64,000 nucleotides of DNA from contig NZ_NKYE01000007.1 of the NCBI RefSeq assembly GCF_002262875.1, positions 293,076-357,075 of the forward strand. Direction: 5' to 3'. The notes below the pieces were generated by a model that saw nothing but the letters and a program-made list of their open reading frames with translations, was not told the DNA's origin and searched no databases. Shown here one piece after another: positions 26,167 through 35,119 of this stretch; position 1 is the first letter of the stretch; every line of letters starts with the position of its first letter. The position numbers and the translations under genes are program-made. The DNA is from Amycolatopsis antarctica (GTDB lineage: Bacteria; Actinomycetota; Actinomycetes; Mycobacteriales; Pseudonocardiaceae).

Positions 26167-26360
26167 CTATCCCGGAGATCGCGCGCCTGACCTGGCGTAA
26201 GAGCAGTTACAGCGGCAGCAGTGGGAACGGTGATTGTGTCGAGGTCGCGCTCACGGGAACGGCGGCGCATGTGCGCGATACCAAGGACCGTGGCGCGGGC
26301 AGCCTCACCACCAACGCCACCGCCTGGCACGCGTTCCTGACCAGGGTCGCCGGACGCTAG
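26163..26360 (+). CDS. DUF397 small protein, partner of the XRE regulator
   Basis: A 65-residue protein with the family pattern 'TWRKSSYSGSSGNGDCVEVA', then 'HVRDTKDRGAGSL' and 'AWHAFL'. The ATG at 26163 overlaps the stop of the XRE gene (ATGA), so the two are translationally coupled. In Streptomyces such proteins counteract or modify the paired WhiJ-like regulator, and they resemble toxin-antitoxin pairs in layout though not proven to be such. Confidence 0.93.
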   Translation: MTIPEIARLTWRKSSYSGSSGNGDCVEVALTGTAAHVRDTKDRGAGSLTTNATAWHAFLTRVAGR

Positions 26361-26387
26361 AGCCGGACGCCCAGCACGCGTCACCGA

Positions 26388-26570
26388 TCAGCTCGGCTGG
26401 CTGCGCCCCTTGCCCCACAGCAGGGCGTTCACCAGCCCGATACCGGTCGCCGTGGCGAGGGCCGCGCACCAGGTCGAGCCGGTCAGGTCGCCCTCCCGGT
26501 ACGCCGCCAGGAGCAGCGGCGTGGTCAGCGGGACCATGAAGACGAACCAGAGCAGACGGCTGCGGGTCAC
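26388..26570 (-). CDS. Small membrane protein, function unknown
   Basis: A 60-residue protein starting at GTG 26570 or GTG 26573 ('MTRSRLLWFVFMVPLTTPLL'). It has two hydrophobic helices (residues about 6-22 and 32-52, 'TWCAALATATGIGLVNALLW') and a basic C terminus. The start lies 10-13 bases beyond the peptidase stop (26581), so it is the last gene of that unit. No family is recognised. Confidence 0.6.
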   Translation of the reverse strand: MTRSRLLWFVFMVPLTTPLLLAAYREGDLTGSTWCAALATATGIGLVNALLWGKGRSQPS

Positions 26571-26580
26571 CACGGCCGGC

Positions 26581-28011
26581 TCACTCGCCGCGGGCGTGCG
26601 CGTCGAGCACGATGGCGACGGCCTCGGTGACCCGGGTGGCCTGCTCGACGTGCAGCCACTCGTCGGGCACGTGGGCGTTGGAGTCGGGGCCGAGCGCACC
26701 GGTCACCAGGAACTGCGCGTCCGGGTATTTCTCGCCCAGCAGCCCCATGAACGGGATCGAGCCACCGAGGCCGACGCTGCGCCAGGGTGAGCCGAACACG
26801 GTGTCGCTGACGGTTTCCAGCGCCCCGGACAGCCAGGGCGCGGCCGAGGGCGCGTTCCAGCCGTCGGCCGTCTCCAGGTGGTCCAGCTCGACGGTGGCCG
26901 AGTAGGGGACGTCGGTGGTGAGCAGCTTCTTCACTTCGTCCAGCACGGCGGCGGAGTCGGCGGTCGGTGGCAGGCGGAAGCTGATCGCCAGCGTGGTGGC
27001 GTCGCGCAGCACGTTGCCCGCGTCGGCGGGTTCGGGCATCCCGGACGCGCCGATGACCGACAGGGTGGGCCGCCAGCTGTTGTTCAGCAGCAACTCGTAC
27101 TCGTCCTCGACGACGGTCCGGGTGTCGCCGTGCAGCGGGAACGCCTTGCCGATCGCGCCGGGCGCGCTCTCGGCGGTGGCCTTCGCCTCGAAGCGGCGGT
27201 CGTCCGGAATCTCGACGTTGCTGCCCTCGACGGTGATCTCCCCGGTGGCCGAGTCCTCCAGCCGGTCGAGTAGCTGCCGGAGGATCCGGAACGAGCTGGG
27301 CACCACGCCGCTGGACAGGCCGGAGTGCTGGCCGGAGTCGAGCACCCGCACCGTGACGTGCGCCTGCACCATGCCGCGCAGGCTGGTGGTGAGCCACATG
27401 CGCTCGTAGTCGTTGCCCCCGGAGTCCAGGCAGACGACCAGCGAGACCTCGCCGAGCCGTTCGCTCAGGTGCTCCAGGTAGGCGGGCAGATCGGGGGAAC
27501 CGGACTCCTCGCCGGTCTCCAGCAGGACGACGGCGCGGGCGTGCGCTCCGCCGCCGGCGCGCACCGCTTCCAGCGCGGCCGTCGCCGCGTATCCGGCGTA
27601 ACCGTCGTCGGCGGAACCGCGACCGTAGAGCCGCCCATCACGCAGCACCGGCGTCCACGGGCCGAGTCCCTCGGACCAGCCGCCGACCGGCGGCTGCTTG
27701 TCCAGGTGGCCGTAGAGCAGCACGGTGCCCCGGTCCTCGGCGCCCTCGCTCGCGGGAACGTCCAGCAGCAGCACCGGGCTGCGGCCGTCCAGCCGGACGA
27801 CGTCGACGCTCGCGCCGGGCAGCTCGCGCCCCGCGAGCCAGCCGCGGACGTGCTCGATGGCGGCGTCCAGGTGGCCCGCCGCCTGCCAGTCGGCGTCGAA
27901 CGCGGGGGAAAGGGCGGGGATCTCCACCAGTCCGGAGAGGTTGGGCACGATCTCGTCTGCCCACAGCCTGCGAACGGTGTCCGATGCGGTTTTCTGCTCC
28001 ACGAACCGCAT
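26581..28011 (-). CDS. M20-family metallopeptidase (dipeptidase)
   Basis: A 476-residue zinc peptidase. The metal-ligand and active-site stretches are in order: 'VLLYGHLDKQPPVGGW' (His-x-Asp) near residue 95, 'LYGRGSADDGYAGYA' near 128, and 'LETGEESGSPDLPAYL' (Glu-Glu) near 163. The dimerisation 'lid' and a 'SIPFMGLLGEKYPDAQFL' stretch follow, with the late His in 'DSNAHVPDEW'. This matches the dipeptidase/CNDP-like M20 group. The start is ATG 28011, with longer upstream frames rejected because they cross the repeat. No signal peptide is present, so it is cytosolic. Confidence 0.92.
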   Translation of the reverse strand: MRFVEQKTASDTVRRLWADEIVPNLSGLVEIPALSPAFDADWQAAGHLDAAIEHVRGWLAGRELPGASVDVVRLDGRSPVLLLDVPASEGAEDRGTVLLYGHLDKQPPVGGWSEGLGPWTPVLRDGRLYGRGSADDGYAGYAATAALEAVRAGGGAHARAVVLLETGEESGSPDLPAYLEHLSERLGEVSLVVCLDSGGNDYERMWLTTSLRGMVQAHVTVRVLDSGQHSGLSSGVVPSSFRILRQLLDRLEDSATGEITVEGSNVEIPDDRRFEAKATAESAPGAIGKAFPLHGDTRTVVEDEYELLLNNSWRPTLSVIGASGMPEPADAGNVLRDATTLAISFRLPPTADSAAVLDEVKKLLTTDVPYSATVELDHLETADGWNAPSAAPWLSGALETVSDTVFGSPWRSVGLGGSIPFMGLLGEKYPDAQFLVTGALGPDSNAHVPDEWLHVEQATRVTEAVAIVLDAHARGE

Positions 28012-28570
28012 CGTGCCACGAGACGCACGGTCCCGGCACGGTGCGTTCGTCGCGTATCGCGAGCGTGGCCGTTGCCGTTGATTCGACCGGCAAGCGGCGC
28101 AATACGTCGACGAATTGGGGGTCGTCACCGCGATATGTCCGCGAATCACACGGCGGCGAGCGTTGCGTATGACGCAGATCACAAGACCTGGTTCGCTGGT
28201 GCCGTGGCGCCCCAGGTCACGACTACGAGCACCCGTCCGGTGCCGGCGAACGGGGGCCGCGCACGCCCGATGCGACCTGCCTTTCTCACGGAGCGCGACA
28301 GCGGCGTCACGCCCCAGTCGCAGTCCCTACTTTCGGTGGGCACATGGTCGGTCGGCCTAGCATTTTCGCTGTTCAGAGGGCCTTTCCCGGCAACAAATTG
28401 GCTTCGGGGACTGACCGGACGGCCGGACCGCATGACAGGATGACGCCGAACACGCCGTCATCGCCGACGGTGACCCGAGCGCGCTTCCAATCGAGCACCT
28501 CGCGGCCGCCGGCGCAGTCGCAGGGCCCGCCACAAGCGGGCGCGCGGCACAGACACGAGGAGACAAGCGC
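28012..28570. other. Intergenic region between M20 peptidase and bkdA
   Basis: A gap of 559 bases with divergent promoters. It contains one moderate and one degenerate copy of the GTCGAC-centred repeat (28098-28150). From about 28160 to 28560 I see no gene, RNA or clear palindrome. The bkdA ribosome site (GAGGAGA) lies at its right end. Confidence 0.5.
28098..28150. repeat. GTCGAC-centred repeat, one moderate and one degenerate copy
   Basis: 28098-28119 reads CGCAATAC-GTCGAC-GAATTGGG, two differences from consensus. 28129-28150 starts CGCGATATGTC and has a decayed right half. Start-to-start is 31 bp instead of 33. It looks like an ageing pair. Confidence 0.65.
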
Positions 28571-29782
28571 ATGTCGTCCGACGAACAGTGGACGCGCCCG
28601 GAGCCCGGCGAAGGCCCCGCCGTGGTCGCGGGACAACCGTCACCGGAACAGGTGATCGCAGGTTTGCGAGCAACATCGGAAGGTGGCTCCGACCTCACCC
28701 AGCTCCTGACACCCGAGGGGCAGCGGGTGCACTCCCCGCAGTTCGACCCCTACGTCGCCGACATCGACGGCAAGGCTCTGCAGGACCTCTACCGCGACAT
28801 GGTGATCGTCCGCCGCGGTGACCGTGAGGCGAACGCGATGCAGCGCCAGGGCCAGCTCGGCATCTGGGTTCCGCTGCTCGGCCAGGAAGCCGCGCAGGTC
28901 GGCTCCGGCCGTGCGATGAAGCCCGGCGATATGGCGTTCCCCAGCTACCGCGAGCACGGCGTCGCCTACACGCGCGGCGTCGACTTCCGCGAGCTGCTCG
29001 GCATCTTCCGCTGCTCCGACCAGGGCGGCTGGGACTTCAAGAAGCACGGCTTCCACCCGTACACCATCGTCATCGGCAACCAGGTGCTCAACGCCGCCGG
29101 GTACGCGATGGGGCAGAAGTTCGAGGGCAAGGTGGGCGACGAGGACGGTCAGGCCACCGTCACCTACTTCGGCGACGGCGCCACCAGCCAGGGCGACGTG
29201 CACGAGGGCTTCGTCTGGGCAGCCGTCTACGACGCCCCCGTCGTCTTCTTCTGCCAGAACAACCAGTGGGCGATCTCCGAGCCCACCGAGCGCCAGTCGC
29301 GCCTGCCGCTGTACCAGCGCGCCCGCGGCTACGGCTTCCCCGGCATCCGCGTCGACGGCAACGACGTTCTCGGCTGTCTCGCCGTCACCCGGTGGGCGCT
29401 GGAGGAGTGCCGGCACGGCAACGGCCCGGTGCTGATCGAGGCGTTCACCTACCGGATGGACGCGCACACCACCACCGACGACCCGACCCGCTACCGCCTC
29501 TCCGACGAGCTGGAGGAGTGGAAGCTGAAGGACCCGATCGAGCGGGTGCGCGCCTACCTCGCCCGGTCCGGTTTCGCCGACCAGGCCTTCTTCGACGAGG
29601 TGGACGCCGAGGCCGACCGCTTCGCCGCCGAGCTGCGCGACTACTGCTTCAACATGCCCGACCCGCCCCCGTCGCGGATCTTCGACAACGTCTACGCCGA
29701 GGGCAACCCGCTGCTGGACAAGCAGCGCGAGGAGTACCTCTCCTACCTCGCCGGCTTCGCGGAAACGGCAGGTGGCCACTGA
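28571..29782 (+). CDS. bkdA: Branched-chain 2-oxoacid dehydrogenase E1 alpha
   Basis: A 403-residue thiamine-diphosphate enzyme subunit that decarboxylates 2-oxo acids from Val, Leu and Ile (pyruvate is a possible substrate in this family). The ThDP motif runs from 'YFGDGATSQGDVHEGFVWA' near residue 200 to 'FCQNNQWAIS' near 225. The phospho-loop-type 'TYRMDAHTTTDDPTRYR' is near 295. GAGGAGA precedes the ATG. It is the first gene of bkdA-bkdB-bkdC; its TGA overlaps the bkdB ATG. The lipoamide dehydrogenase (E3) is not in the window and would be shared. Confidence 0.93.
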   Translation: MSSDEQWTRPEPGEGPAVVAGQPSPEQVIAGLRATSEGGSDLTQLLTPEGQRVHSPQFDPYVADIDGKALQDLYRDMVIVRRGDREANAMQRQGQLGIWVPLLGQEAAQVGSGRAMKPGDMAFPSYREHGVAYTRGVDFRELLGIFRCSDQGGWDFKKHGFHPYTIVIGNQVLNAAGYAMGQKFEGKVGDEDGQATVTYFGDGATSQGDVHEGFVWAAVYDAPVVFFCQNNQWAISEPTERQSRLPLYQRARGYGFPGIRVDGNDVLGCLAVTRWALEECRHGNGPVLIEAFTYRMDAHTTTDDPTRYRLSDELEEWKLKDPIERVRAYLARSGFADQAFFDEVDAEADRFAAELRDYCFNMPDPPPSRIFDNVYAEGNPLLDKQREEYLSYLAGFAETAGGH

Positions 29783-30810
29783 TGAGCGCACCCACCAAGG
29801 CAGGAGTGGACGGAACGAGCACGAACGTGCAGAACCTCACCATCGGCAAGGCCCTGAACCTGGGCCTGCGCGCGGCCATGGAGGCCGACGACAAGGTCAT
29901 CATCATGGGCGAGGACGTCGGCAAGCTCGGCGGCGTCTTCCGGATCACCGACGGGCTGCAGAAGGACTTCGGCGAGCAGCGCGTGCTGGACACCCCGCTG
30001 TCCGAGTCCGGCATCATCGGCGCGGCCGTCGGTCTCGCCGTGCGCGGATTCCGTCCGGTGTGCGAGATCCAGTTCGAGGGTTTCATCTTCCCCGGCTTCG
30101 ACCAGATCGTCAGCCAGCTCGCGAAGCTGCACTACCGCTCGCAGGGCCGGATCAAGATGCCGGTCGTCATCCGGGTGCCGTTCGGCGGCGGGATCGGTGC
30201 CGTCGAGCACCACTCCGAGTCGCCGGAATCGCTGTTCGCGCACGTCCCCGGCCTGAAGGTCGTCTCGTGCTCGAACCCGGCCGACGCGCACTGGATGATC
30301 CGCCAGGCCATCGAGTGCGACGACCCGGTGCTGTTCTTCGAGCCGAAGAAGCTCTACCACTCGGGCGCGTTGAAGGCCCCGGTGGACACCACCGCGACCC
30401 CCGGCCCGCTGTTCGCTTCGAGCGTGCTGCGCACCGGCACGTCCGCGACCGTCGTCGCGTACGGCCCCTCGGTGAAGGTCGCGCTCGACGCGGCCACCGC
30501 CGCCGCGGAGGACGACATCTCGCTGGAGGTCATCGACCTGCGCACGCTGTCCCCGCTGGACCTGGACCCGGTGTTCGAGTCCGTCCGTAAGACCGGCCGT
30601 CTGGTGGCGGTCAGCGAGGCGTCCTCGGAGTCCTCGCTGACCTCCGAGATCGCCGCCCGTGTCCAGCAGGAGTGCTTCTACTCGCTGGAGGCACCGGTGC
30701 TGCGCGTGACCGGTTTCGACACGCCGTACCCGCCCGCGAAGCTCGAGGAGTACTTCCTCCCCGACCTCGACCGGGTGCTGGACGCCGTCGACCGCTCGCT
30801 GGCCTGGTAA
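29782..30810 (+). CDS. bkdB: Branched-chain 2-oxoacid dehydrogenase E1 beta
   Basis: A 342-residue E1 beta subunit. Landmarks are 'GEDVGKLGGVFRIT', 'LDTPLSESGIIGAAVGLAVR' and 'PVCEIQFEGFIFPGFDQI' (pieces shown), then 'HHSESPESLFAHVPGLKVV' and, near the C terminus, 'EVIDLRTLSPLD'. The start ATG 29782 shares its first base with the E1 alpha stop (TGATG), so the two are coupled and made in equal amounts for the alpha2-beta2 tetramer. The E2 gene follows after 10 bases. Confidence 0.93.
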   Translation: MSAPTKAGVDGTSTNVQNLTIGKALNLGLRAAMEADDKVIIMGEDVGKLGGVFRITDGLQKDFGEQRVLDTPLSESGIIGAAVGLAVRGFRPVCEIQFEGFIFPGFDQIVSQLAKLHYRSQGRIKMPVVIRVPFGGGIGAVEHHSESPESLFAHVPGLKVVSCSNPADAHWMIRQAIECDDPVLFFEPKKLYHSGALKAPVDTTATPGPLFASSVLRTGTSATVVAYGPSVKVALDAATAAAEDDISLEVIDLRTLSPLDLDPVFESVRKTGRLVAVSEASSESSLTSEIAARVQQECFYSLEAPVLRVTGFDTPYPPAKLEEYFLPDLDRVLDAVDRSLAW

Positions 30811-30820
30811 GGAACGAGAA

Positions 30821-32209
30821 ATGCCTGACTACAAGCACTTTCCCCTCGCCGACACCGCGGAGGGGCTGACCGAGGCCGACATCCTGAACTGGCACGTGAA
30901 GCCGGGCGACGAGGTGAAGGTCAACCAGATCGTCGTCGAGGTGGAGACCGCCAAGGCGGCCGTGGAGCTGCCCATCCCGTGGGCGGGCGTGGTCACCGAA
31001 CTGCTCGTCGAGCCGGGGCAGACGGTCGAGGTCGGCACGCCGATCCTGACTGTCGACGTCGATCCCGGCGGCGCCGCGGCTCCGGCCGCCGCACCGGCCG
31101 CGGCACCCGAGACGAACGGGGCCGCCGAGGACACCGGGCACGAGGAGATGAAGCCGCTGGTCGGTTACGGCTCCAAGGCCGTCGTCGCGAAGCGCAAGGC
31201 GCGCAAGGCCCCGACCACGCCCGCCGCTTCGGCTCCGGTCGCTCCCGCCGCTCCGGTCGTCCCGGCTCCCCCGCCTCCGGTCGCTCCGGCTGTTCCGGCC
31301 GCGCCCGCGGCTCCGGCCGGGGGTTACGTGCCGCTGGCGAAGCCGCCGGTACGCAAGCTCGCCAAGGACCTCGGCGTCGACCTCCGCTCGCTGACCGGTA
31401 CCGCCGACGGTGGCGTCATCACCCGCGACGATGTGCACCGCGCGGCCAGTGGTGCCCCCGCCACTTCCGGTGTGTCCACTGTGGACAGCAGGGTCGGGTA
31501 CGACCCGGCCACGCGGGAACGCCGGGTGCCGATCAAGGGCGTCCGGAAGATGACCGCGCAGGCGATGGTGCAGAGCGCGTTCACCGCCCCGCACGTCACC
31601 GAGTTCCTGACCGTCGACGTGACGCCGATGATGGAACTGCGGGCGAAGCTGAAGAACTCGCCCGCGTTCGCCGGGGTGAAGCTGACCCCGCTGGCGTTCG
31701 CGGCCAAGGCCGTCTGCCTCGCGGCGAAGCGCACCCCGGACATCAACGCCGCCTGGGACGAAGCCGCGCAGGAGATCGTCTTCAAGGACTACGTGCACCT
31801 GGGCATCGCGGCGGCCACCCCGCGCGGCCTGATCGTGCCGAAGGTCCGCGACGCCGAGTCGCTGACGCTGGCGGAGCTGGCCGGGGCGCTCGGCGAGCTG
31901 ACCACCGTCGCGCGGGACGGCAAGACCCCGCACGGCGACATGATCAACGGGACGTTCACCATCACCAACGTCGGCGTGTTCGGCGTCGACGCGGGAACGC
32001 CGATCCTCACCCCCGGCGAGTCCGGCATCCTGGCGCTCGGCGCCGTCCGGGACACGCCGTGGGTCGTCGACGGTGAGATCACGGTGCGCAAGGTGATGCA
32101 GTTGTCGCTCTCGTTCGACCACCGCGTCGTCGACGGGCAGCAGGGCTCGCAGTTCCTCGCCGACGTGGCGGCGGTACTCGGCGACCCGGCCATGGCGATC
32201 ACCTTCTAG
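30821..32209 (+). CDS. bkdC: Dihydrolipoamide acyltransferase (E2)
   Basis: A 462-residue E2 with one lipoyl domain (residues about 3-78, lipoyl-Lys in 'VEVETAKAAVELP'). A charged/Ala-Pro linker follows, with repeated 'APAAP' stretches near residues 130-165, then a peripheral-subunit binding domain ('PPVRKLAKDLGVDL' near 172) and the catalytic domain (about 225-462). The active-site motif is 'SFDHRVVDGQQGSQF'. It forms the core that carries acyl groups from E1 to CoA. AAGGA precedes the ATG. Three tandem GGGTCTTCC units and a hairpin follow the gene. Confidence 0.93.
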   Translation: MPDYKHFPLADTAEGLTEADILNWHVKPGDEVKVNQIVVEVETAKAAVELPIPWAGVVTELLVEPGQTVEVGTPILTVDVDPGGAAAPAAAPAAAPETNGAAEDTGHEEMKPLVGYGSKAVVAKRKARKAPTTPAASAPVAPAAPVVPAPPPPVAPAVPAAPAAPAGGYVPLAKPPVRKLAKDLGVDLRSLTGTADGGVITRDDVHRAASGAPATSGVSTVDSRVGYDPATRERRVPIKGVRKMTAQAMVQSAFTAPHVTEFLTVDVTPMMELRAKLKNSPAFAGVKLTPLAFAAKAVCLAAKRTPDINAAWDEAAQEIVFKDYVHLGIAAATPRGLIVPKVRDAESLTLAELAGALGELTTVARDGKTPHGDMINGTFTITNVGVFGVDAGTPILTPGESGILALGAVRDTPWVVDGEITVRKVMQLSLSFDHRVVDGQQGSQFLADVAAVLGDPAMAITF

Positions 32210-32212
32210 GCA

Positions 32213-32239
32213 GGGTCTTCCGGGTCTTCCGGGTCTTCC
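32213..32239 (+). repeat. Three tandem GGGTCTTCC units
   Basis: Exact 9-bp units at 32213-32221, 32222-32230 and 32231-32239 lie just after the E2 stop and before its terminator. This is a simple tandem repeat, possibly variable in number between strains. Confidence 0.8.
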
Positions 32240-32263
32240 GGAGACGGTCACCACCAGGGCAAG

Positions 32264-32292
32264 GGGCCCGGAGCCAGCACGGCTCCGGGCCC
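32264..32292 (+). terminator. Terminator of the bkdABC operon
   Basis: GGGCCCGGAGCC (32264-32275) pairs perfectly with GGCTCCGGGCCC (32281-32292) over a five-base loop and is followed by TTGTTCCGTTC. This is a convincing intrinsic terminator. Confidence 0.85.
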
Positions 32293-32340
32293 TTGTTCCG
32301 TTCAGACCCGGCAGCGCCGAGGAAAGCGAGTCGGGTTGAC

Positions 32341-32358
32341 GGAGTGAGTGCTCACTCC
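32341..32358. promoter_or_regulatory. Perfect palindromic TetR operator
   Basis: GGAGTGAG-TG-CTCACTCC is a perfect 18-bp palindrome 14 bases before the TetR start. 'GAGTGAGTGCTCACTC' is a well-known type of operator for TetR repressors next to exporter genes. It implies autoregulation and control of the ABC exporter downstream. Confidence 0.75.
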
Positions 32359-32372
32359 GCACACTGCCCGGC

Positions 32373-33065
32373 GTGACACCGACACCCGCCAGACGCCGCG
32401 CTCCCGGCATGGATCCGGAGAACCGGCGCGCGATGATCGTGCGCGCCGTGCTCCCACTCGTCGCCGAACACGGCGCCACCATCACCACCAGCCAGATCGC
32501 CCGGGCGGCCGGCATCGGCGAGGGGACGATCTTCCGGGCGTTCACCGACAAGGACGAACTCCTCGACGCCTGCCTGGACGAGGCGTTCCGTCCCGACCAG
32601 GTCGTCGAAGCGCTCGCCCGCATCCCGCTCGACCAGCCCCTGGCCGACCGGCTGGCCGCGGCGGCCGACGCCCTCTCCGCACACCTGGAACGGATGGGGG
32701 CGCTGCTGGCTGCCACGCACGCCGCGGGCCGCCACCGCCGGAATCCGCCCGACGCCGCCAGATCCGAGGACGCCAGATCCGAGGACGACGCGCGGGAGGC
32801 CCGGCGGGTGGCGAAGCGAGCCCGGCGGGAACGGCGCACCGAATCCTTCACGACGATGCGCACCGCCGTCGCCGAGCTGATCGTCCCCGAGGGCGACGGA
32901 CTGCGCCTGCCGCCGACCCAGCTCGCCTCCCTGCTGCTGACCCTGCTGATGAGCCGATCGCGCCAGCCCGCCGAGGAGGAACCCTTGTCCGGCAAGGAGA
33001 TCGTCGACGTCCTGCTCTATGGGGCGCTGCACGGGGAGACCACCGCACCCGGCGCCGCCGGATGA
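32373..33065 (+). CDS. TetR-family regulator of the adjacent ABC exporter
   Basis: A protein of 230 residues from GTG 32373 (ATG at residue 13 is an alternative). The N-terminal helix-turn-helix is 'ATITTSQIARAAGIGEGTIF' followed by RAFTDKDEL. The ligand domain is rich in Arg and Ala, with a highly charged insert near residues 130-155 ('ARSEDARSEDDAREARR', containing a duplicated ARSED). The gene overlaps the transporter start (ATGA). A perfect palindrome lies just upstream. It most likely represses its own operon until an exported compound binds. Confidence 0.9.
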   Translation: MTPTPARRRAPGMDPENRRAMIVRAVLPLVAEHGATITTSQIARAAGIGEGTIFRAFTDKDELLDACLDEAFRPDQVVEALARIPLDQPLADRLAAAADALSAHLERMGALLAATHAAGRHRRNPPDAARSEDARSEDDAREARRVAKRARRERRTESFTTMRTAVAELIVPEGDGLRLPPTQLASLLLTLLMSRSRQPAEEEPLSGKEIVDVLLYGALHGETTAPGAAG

Positions 33066-35095
33066 TGCCGGGCGTCGGCGACGGGCCGAGTGGCCGGTTC
33101 GGACCCAGCCGCGCGCAGTTCCGCCGGGCTCGCGAAGCGGCGCAGAGCGTCGCCGCCAGCGGGCTCACCGGACCCATCGACATACCCGACCCGGCACCCG
33201 CCGACACCGCGAAGGACCTGCGCTCCCGGCTGCGCAGACTGCGCGAGGCGATCGGCGGGACGGTCCGCGCCCTGCCGCGCGTCGTCCGGCTGACCTGGCA
33301 GGCGAGCCCGCCGCTGACGATCGTGCTCGGTGTCGTCACCGTGATCGCCGGGCTGCTGCCCACGGCGACCGCGTACTCGGCGAAGCTGCTGCTGGACGCC
33401 GTCGTGGAGGCGATCGGCATCCGCACGCAGGGACGTCCGGACCAGACGGCGCTGAGCCTGCCGATCATCGGTGTGCACGCGGAACTGACGTCCACCGCGA
33501 AGATCGTCGGCCTGACGCTGCTCCAGTTCGGCATCTTCACCCTCACCGCGATCAGTTCGGCGCTGACGAACATCGCGCAGGCGCTGCTGCAGGAACGGAT
33601 GGTGCTGACCATCCGGCACCAGGTGATGCGGCACGCCTCGACCCTGCACCTGGCGTTTTTCGAGGGCTCCCACTCCTACGACCTGCTGCGCCAGGCCGAA
33701 CGCGAGGCACCGACCAGGCCGATGTCGATGATCAACTCCGGTCTCGGCCTGATCAAGACGTCGATCACCTTCGGCAGCATGATCGCGCTGCTGGTCTGGG
33801 TGAGCCCGCTACTGGCACTGGTCGCGCTGCTCGCCCCGGTGCCCGCGTTCATCTCGCAGTCGAAGTACGGGGCGCGGGCGTTCCGGCTGTCGTTCCTGGT
33901 CTCGCCGATCCGGCGGCGGATGGACTACCTCTCCTCGCTGGTCACCACCGACGTCAACGCCAAGGAGACCAAGCTCTACGGCCTCGGCCCGTACCTGGTC
34001 GACCGGTTCCGCAAGCTCGGCGAGGTCCACTACGACCGGCAGCGCAAGCTCACCCGCAACCGCAACCTGGTCGGCACGGCGTGGTCACTGCTGAGCACGA
34101 TGGCCGGTTCCGCGATCGCGCTCTACATTGCGCTGGAGGCCGTCGCGGGCAGGCTGACCCTGGGCGACCTCGCGCTGTACACAGCCGCCGCCACCGCCGT
34201 GCAGACGTCCGTGCAGGGCCTGTTCACCGGGTTCAGCGGGATGTACGAGAACAACCTGTACCTGGACACGCTCTACCAGTTCCTCGCCACGCCACCGGGA
34301 ATCACCGCGCCGGCGGCACCGCGACCGGTACCGGATCCGCTGCGCGGGCACATCGAGTTCGACGAGGTGTCGTTCGCGTATCCCGGTTCGGCCGACCCCG
34401 CACTCGACGGGGTGAGCTTCGAGATCCGGCCCGGCGAGACCGTCGCCGTGGTCGGCCGCAACGGAGCGGGCAAGTCGACGTTGATCAAGCTGCTCTGCCG
34501 CCTCTACGACCCGACCGCCGGGCGCATCCTGCTCGACGGCGTCGACCTGCGCGAGTTCGACCCGGACGAGCTGCGGCTGCGGATCAGCGCCATGTTCCAG
34601 GACTACGTGACGTACCAGGCGACCGCCGCGGAGAACATCGGGCTCGGCGAGTTGGCACGGCTGGAGGACCGGCCGCGCGTCGAGGCGGCCGCGGCCCGAT
34701 CCGGTGCGGCGGAACGGATCGAACGGCTGCCGCGCGGCTACGACGCCCCGCTGGGCCGCTGGTTCGACCAGGGCGTCAGCCTCTCCGGCGGGGAGTGGCA
34801 GAAGGTCGCGATGGCGCGCGCGTTCATGCGGGACGCGCCCATCCTCGTCCTCGACGAGCCAACCTCCGCGCTGGACGCCCAGGCCGAGCACGACCTGTTC
34901 GCCCGGCTGCGTGAACTCGCCGAAGGGCGGACCACCCTCTACATCTCGCACCGCTTCTCCACCGTCCGCCGGGCGGAGCGGATCCTGTTGCTGGACAAGG
35001 GAAAGCTCGCCGAGGCCGGGACGCACGCCGAGCTGATGGACGCGGGCGGCCAGTACGCGCACCTGTTCACCCTGCAGGCCGAGGCCTACCGGTGA
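33062..35095 (+). CDS. ABC exporter with fused membrane and ATPase domains
   Basis: A 677-residue half-transporter, working as a dimer. An N-terminal cytosolic extension of about 85 residues is followed by six membrane helices (about 90-365), and an ATPase domain from about 435. Walker A is 'VVGRNGAGKSTLIK', the Q-loop 'AMFQDYVTYQ', the signature 'VSLSGGEWQKVAMARAF', Walker B '[18 protein letters not shown]', and the H-loop 'LYISHRFSTV'. The signature variant LSGGEWQ is typical of actinobacterial exporters. The TetR gene overlaps its start, so drug or metabolite efflux under that repressor is likely; the substrate is unknown. Confidence 0.92.
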   Translation: MMPGVGDGPSGRFGPSRAQFRRAREAAQSVAASGLTGPIDIPDPAPADTAKDLRSRLRRLREAIGGTVRALPRVVRLTWQASPPLTIVLGVVTVIAGLLPTATAYSAKLLLDAVVEAIGIRTQGRPDQTALSLPIIGVHAELTSTAKIVGLTLLQFGIFTLTAISSALTNIAQALLQERMVLTIRHQVMRHASTLHLAFFEGSHSYDLLRQAEREAPTRPMSMINSGLGLIKTSITFGSMIALLVWVSPLLALVALLAPVPAFISQSKYGARAFRLSFLVSPIRRRMDYLSSLVTTDVNAKETKLYGLGPYLVDRFRKLGEVHYDRQRKLTRNRNLVGTAWSLLSTMAGSAIALYIALEAVAGRLTLGDLALYTAAATAVQTSVQGLFTGFSGMYENNLYLDTLYQFLATPPGITAPAAPRPVPDPLRGHIEFDEVSFAYPGSADPALDGVSFEIRPGETVAVVGRNGAGKSTLIKLLCRLYDPTAGRILLDGVDLREFDPDELRLRISAMFQDYVTYQATAAENIGLGELARLEDRPRVEAAAARSGAAERIERLPRGYDAPLGRWFDQGVSLSGGEWQKVAMARAFMRDAPILVLDEPTSALDAQAEHDLFARLRELAEGRTTLYISHRFSTVRRAERILLLDKGKLAEAGTHAELMDAGGQYAHLFTLQAEAYR

Positions 35096-35119
35096 CGGCG
35101 GGTGCGTGCGGCGTGCGGC

